NCBI GenBank assembly: GCA_016758965.1
Contig: JAEPRB010000618.1
Coordinates: 1-10,815, forward strand
Direction of reading: 5' to 3'
Origin: Circinella minor
Lineage: Eukaryota; Mucoromycota; Mucoromycetes; Mucorales; Lichtheimiaceae
Length of the DNA stretch: 10,815 bases
Position 1 is the stretch's first letter. Each line of letters opens with the position of its first letter. A program made the position numbers and the translations under genes. Below, one piece after another: positions 7,743-10,815 of the stretch. The notes below the pieces were generated by a model. The model had not been told where the DNA came from. It made no database searches and worked only from the letters and a program-made list of their open reading frames with translations.

Positions 7743-8688
7743 ATCATGTAATATAATTTAATATAATAATAATAATAATATCTTTTTTATCTTCTCTTTC
7801 TTCTCTACGTATTCTACTTTTTCTATATATAGTTTTATATGATAAATACAAGTATTTTTTGATTAATAAATGATTAAGTTATCTTTTTTTTGTATTATAT
7901 TGTAATATAAAAACAATATCATTATTGAGAAAAGTATATTTTTAGATTTAAAAAGCAAGGTAAATATAATTTAGAATAATAACCAAACAAAAATTTCTGA
8001 CAATTTTTTAGCAGAAATTAAAAGTTTTTAAATTCAAAAATGCATGTCATTTAATTACTTTAAATCATATAATAAAATTGTTACGTATTTAAAAAAAAAA
8101 TCATTTTTATATATTTAGAATTACATTTCATACATATTTAATTTATAAATTATATTACACAGAAGGAAAAAAAAAACAATTTTCTCTCTCTGAGATATAT
8201 AAAAAGAAAAGTGAGCAAAAGTTACAAAGAAGAAAGAAAGAAAAAAAAAAGAACCAATAATAAAAAACCAAACAAAAAAAAAAAGTATAAAGAAAGAAAA
8301 CATAGGTGTAAAAAAAGAAGGTAGGAGAGAGAGAAAGAGAGAGGGTGTACAAAAAGTGATTGATAAAAAAAGAAAAGGGCGGTTTTTTTTTAAAAAAAAA
8401 AGTCATATAAGAAAAAAAATGAGGGGAAGAATAAGACATTGAGACGACGGCAATCTATATAATACATATATATATATGAGATCTGCTACTACTTTTTTTT
8501 TCACTCGACAGCCAGCAAGTAAAAAAAAAATATAAAGAATGTTGAGTATATATATATATTTGTTGAGAGTATATACTATGTATGTTGTGATGGAAATGGA
8601 TAAAAATAACTAGACGTATATTGAATGTTTTGTTATATGGATTGATAATCATAAGGGATCGTGATTGTTATTTTTTTTTTGTTATTGT
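7743..8688. other. Convergent low-complexity spacer, purine-rich on the plus strand
   Basis: This holds the 3' flanks of the RING gene (+) and the HSF gene (-). From about 8196 to 8435 the plus strand is mostly A and G (AAAGAAGAAAGAAAG-type and GGAGAGAGAGAAAGAGAGAG text), including a T9A10 palindrome near 8383-8401. The Phe/Ser/Leu-rich minus-strand frames seen here follow from this composition and are not genes. (TA)n runs lie at about 8465-8475 and 8547-8560. Confidence 0.7.
7865..7870 (+). terminator. AATAAA polyadenylation signal of the RING gene
   Basis: AATAAA lies 123 bases after the TAA stop at 7740-7742, in T/A-rich text (TTTTTTGATTAATAAATG). Confidence 0.5.
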
Positions 8689-10617
8689 TTATCGGTGTGA
8701 AAGTGGATCAAGAGAATTTACAAATGCAAATGAAGCATTAGATTGTTGTTGATTTGTTGGTTGTGGAGTAGGTGAATCAAGTGTATCAGAAAGTCGCGTA
8801 TGATGATGATGATGATGAACATTGGTTGTTCCTGTATGCTGTGATTGACTCGTTTGATGTTGATGTTGATGGTGCTGTTGCTGCTGATGTTGTTGCTGCT
8901 GATGATGATGATGATGTGGAGTATGTGGTGAATGAGGTGAATACAATGAACTCGATTCATCATCAGATATTAAACTACTTGGACCAGGACTTGGTGGTAA
9001 ATGGTTACCAAAGGGTCCCAAAGATGCCATGGTAGTGTTTGTTCGACTTGTAGATGAATGCGGTGGTGCTAAATCAGGTCTAGTTTGTTGATGTTGATGT
9101 TGATTATGATGTAAATTGTGTGTTTGTACAGATAATGGACTACGTGATCCAAATACATCATTAATTAAATCACTCGTTCCACTACCTGAATGAGGTCCGT
9201 TTGCTGTTGAAGGATCAGGTGATGTAATAAAAATGGAGGGTGGCCTTTCTTGCTTAGATGATGATATACCTGAAGTAGTTGTCGTAGTTGTAGTAGTATT
9301 TGAAGTCGTTGTAGATGTATTCATATCAAAGTGATCAATATTAAGTTCAGATGGTAATTGTCCTATTTAAAAATAAAAATAAAAATTGATTGTTAGTCTT
9401 TACAAAACATGTGTGATATACATTAAGCTATATATATATATATATATATTTACCTCCATTATGTTGAGATATATAATTTGCCATATTTTTCATTAATTGT
9501 TGTTGACTTGCTTGTTTACGACGTGTTTCAGCCAATTCTTTGACAAGTTGATTAATATTTTCAAATAAATGTCCAATTTGTTGCATCATGTCACTTTGTG
9601 CCACTTGCATCATTGTCATATGGGCATGTAAATCACCCGTTTCTCGTCTTGCAGTATCTGAACTTTCCATGGCTTTACGTTTAATATCATCGAGTAAATC
9701 AGCTCTATTTCGTAAGAATTTTGGATGTGAAAATTCCCAAATTTGATTTTCGGCAAGTGTTCGATGACCTCGTGGTGATTTATTCACTTTATGAAATCCG
9801 TACCTATCGAGAGTTAAACTATTTTGTTCATAAAGTTGTTTTTTTTCTCTCTCTCTCTCTCTCTCTCTGTCTCTGTCTCTTAATTATTCTTTTCTCTTTC
9901 CCATTATAGATATATGAAAACTTACATATTAAGTTGTCGAACAAAACTTGAAAAGTTATTATGTTTAAAATGTTTTGGGAGTACATCCCTAGAAAATTCC
10001 ATGATATTACAAACAATAAATGAAGATCCAGTATAATTCCAAGCAATTAAATGTTGATATTGACTATCAACCACCATACTAAAAAAAAAGAGAGAGAGAG
10101 AAGAAAAAAAAAAGAGAGACAAAGAAAATAACAATCAATATTTACAATGATAATTTACATGTATACTATTATTATTCAATTACTACTATTTTCTATAACA
10201 ACAACAACAAGAATAAAAAAAAAAAAAAACTACTACGCGTCTTTTGAATTAAATTCAATTGGAATAATTATAGCAAAAATCTTTGGTGTTGTATTATGTA
10301 ATAAATGAATAATAATAGTAAAAAAAGAAAAAAAAAGACATTGATATAAACATTTACTTATAAAGCTTATGAACAAAAGTATTGGCATGAGCTGGTTTTT
10401 GAGACGAGGCAGAAGGAGGTGGTGGTGGTGGAGGTTGTTGAACTGTTAATTGATGTTGACCAAATGTTGACATTTGTGATTGTTGTTGAGTGGTTGAACT
10501 ATTATTTGTTGAAAGTGACATGTTTGGAATGGAAGAACGTATAGATACAGGTGGTGTTTCAAGTAATGAGAAAGTGGTTGTTGGATTGGAGGCAGATCTT
10601 CGATGAAAATGATCCAT
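8689..10617 (-). CDS. HSF-type DNA-binding transcription factor with coiled coil and His/Gln-rich tail
   Basis: Four exons read on the minus strand (10617-10358, 10078-9926, 9803-9454, 9362-8689) give 478 aa; all introns are GT-AG and in frame. Residues 1-78 are Ser/Thr/Gln-rich with a P7 run (62-68). The HSF DNA-binding domain spans about 79-181: FVHKLYNMVVD, then [20 protein letters not shown] (124-143, the family signature and recognition helix), then [16 protein letters not shown] heptad-like coiled coil follows (about 182-252), likely for oligomerisation. The tail (256-478) has a Thr tract (270-284), acidic DDESSS, a His/Gln tract (404-424) and H6 (437-442), as in activation regions. The family binds nGAAn-type elements in the nucleus. 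Divergence around the domain ([15 protein letters not shown]) suggests a fungal Sfl1/Mga1-like or Hsf paralogue rather than certain Hsf1. The in-frame TAA 27 bases upstream supports this ATG, with a caveat given for the upstream frame. Confidence 0.9.
8800..8916 (-). repeat. CAT/CAA codon repeats encoding His and Gln tracts
   Basis: Seen from the plus strand as GATGATGATG and GTTGTTGCTGCTGATG text. It encodes mixed His/Gln residues 404-424 and H6 at 437-442 of the HSF protein. Gln is encoded by both CAA and CAG, so the tract is not a pure trinucleotide expansion, while the H6 block is pure CAT. Confidence 0.85.
9363..9453 (-). other. Third HSF intron, with (TA)n next to the donor
   Basis: Donor GTAAAT at 9453, then about nine TA units; a GACTAACAATC branch site (CTAAC) lies about 30 bases before the AAATAG acceptor ending at 9363. 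It splits Gly255 and precedes the tail exon. Confidence 0.8.
9804..9925 (-). other. Second HSF intron, with a GA/CT microsatellite
   Basis: Donor GTAAGT at 9925 and acceptor GATAG ending at 9804, splitting the Met138 codon inside the HSF signature (QLN-M-YGF). On the plus strand it carries about eleven CT units plus CTGTCT variants (9847-9880). Confidence 0.85.
10079..10357 (-). other. First HSF intron (279 nt), with a long polypyrimidine tract
   Basis: Donor GTAAAT at 10357 and acceptor TTTTTTTTTAG ending at 10079, splitting Asn87 (LY-N-MVVD). The last 45 or so bases on the transcribed sense are almost all C and T, including (CT)n. It is more than twice as long as the other introns here and also contains an ACGCGT box. 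Confidence 0.85.
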
Positions 10618-10678
10618 CCTCGTCGTAATACAAGAGATTTAAAACTAGTTGTGAAATAAAAAGAAAGAAAGGCATCGA

Positions 10679-10815
10679 CTAAACGGGAATGTTAAAACTG
10701 TGGCGTTGGTGATGAGGAGAATAAGATGAGCGCGAATCGTCGAGATCAATGGGGCTGTGCAAGGAATCTTGGTTGGTCATGGGTGCATTGAATACCTGGG
10801 GTGATTGATGTAGAT
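10679..10815 (-). other. Coding-like frame upstream of the HSF gene, cut by the window edge
   Basis: On the minus strand a frame is open from the window edge to TAG (10681-10679): 44 codons, including LHQSPQVFNAP, an ATG at 10780, and DLDDSRSSYSPHHQRHSFN. The Ser/Pro/His/Gln-rich composition matches the N-terminal part of the HSF protein, whose ATG lies 61 bases further on. The sequence between is pyrimidine-rich and intron-like. However, no GT-AG pair that I tested joins the two frames; the most natural pair (GTTTAG at 10684 to GAG before 10618) is off by one base. It may be an upstream exon with a sequence indel, or an upstream ORF of 33 codons in the leader. Confidence 0.4.

Noticed and set aside
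8121..8652. Three Phe/Ser/Tyr-rich minus-strand frames
   Set aside because: They follow directly from the purine-rich plus strand and (TA)n repeats.
8772..9035. 87-codon plus-strand frame with Asp tracts
   Set aside because: Antisense of the His/Gln codon repeats in the HSF tail exon.
1..10815. tRNA, rRNA, CRISPR array, bacterial promoter or operon signals
   Set aside because: No B-box-like GGTTCGA.TCC with cloverleaf, no rRNA-like text and no spaced direct repeats; introns show a eukaryotic nuclear locus.

Overview
The window looks like nuclear DNA of an early-diverging fungus, most likely Mucoromycota (Mucorales-like). It is very AT-rich. Its genes are cut by short introns of about 80-280 nt with GTAAGT/GTATGT/GTAAAT donors and, in places, CTAAC-type branch sites. 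The gene content is eukaryotic and fungal: a secreted proteinase K/cerevisin-type subtilase, a RING1+RING2 ubiquitin ligase and an HSF-type transcription factor. The genus-level placement is inference. No rRNA, tRNA, CRISPR or bacterial operon structure was seen.

Layout, left to right. (1) About 70-672 (+): the 3' part of a gene with a GCR1_C-type DNA-binding domain. Frame and splice sites are preserved, but a TGA stands where a conserved Trp is expected, so I read it as a recently broken gene. (2) 673-2794: no firm gene. It holds a compound microsatellite, two diverged tandem copies of a unit of about 180 bp, coding-like scraps that may be relics, a strong hairpin, and the protease promoter with a pyrimidine tract. 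(3) 2795-4434 (+): a four-exon secreted subtilisin-like protease, 437 aa, with a complete Asp/His/Ser triad. (4) 4619-5295 (-): a cryptic coding region of unknown family, convergent with the protease. It can be spliced in silico to a 155-aa protein, or it may be a decayed element. (5) 5296-6673: AT-rich intergenic DNA with an A30 tract behind an AATAAA signal, recurring GCGTAG motifs and an ACGCGTCA (MCB-like) site upstream of the next gene. (6) 6674-7742 (+): a three-exon RING1-RING2 protein of 288 aa with no recognisable central IBR. (7) 7743-8688: a purine-rich, low-complexity convergent spacer. (8) 8689-10617 (-): a four-exon HSF-type transcription factor of 478 aa with DNA-binding domain, coiled coil and a Thr/His/Gln-rich tail. 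(9) 10679-10815 (-): a further coding-like frame in its 5' flank, either an upstream exon or an upstream ORF.

The genes do not form a pathway: they are independent units with their own promoters. The most interesting points are the GCR1_C gene broken at its signature Trp, the unrecognised minus-strand multi-exon candidate, the IBR-less RBR-like ligase, and the frame just upstream of the HSF gene.
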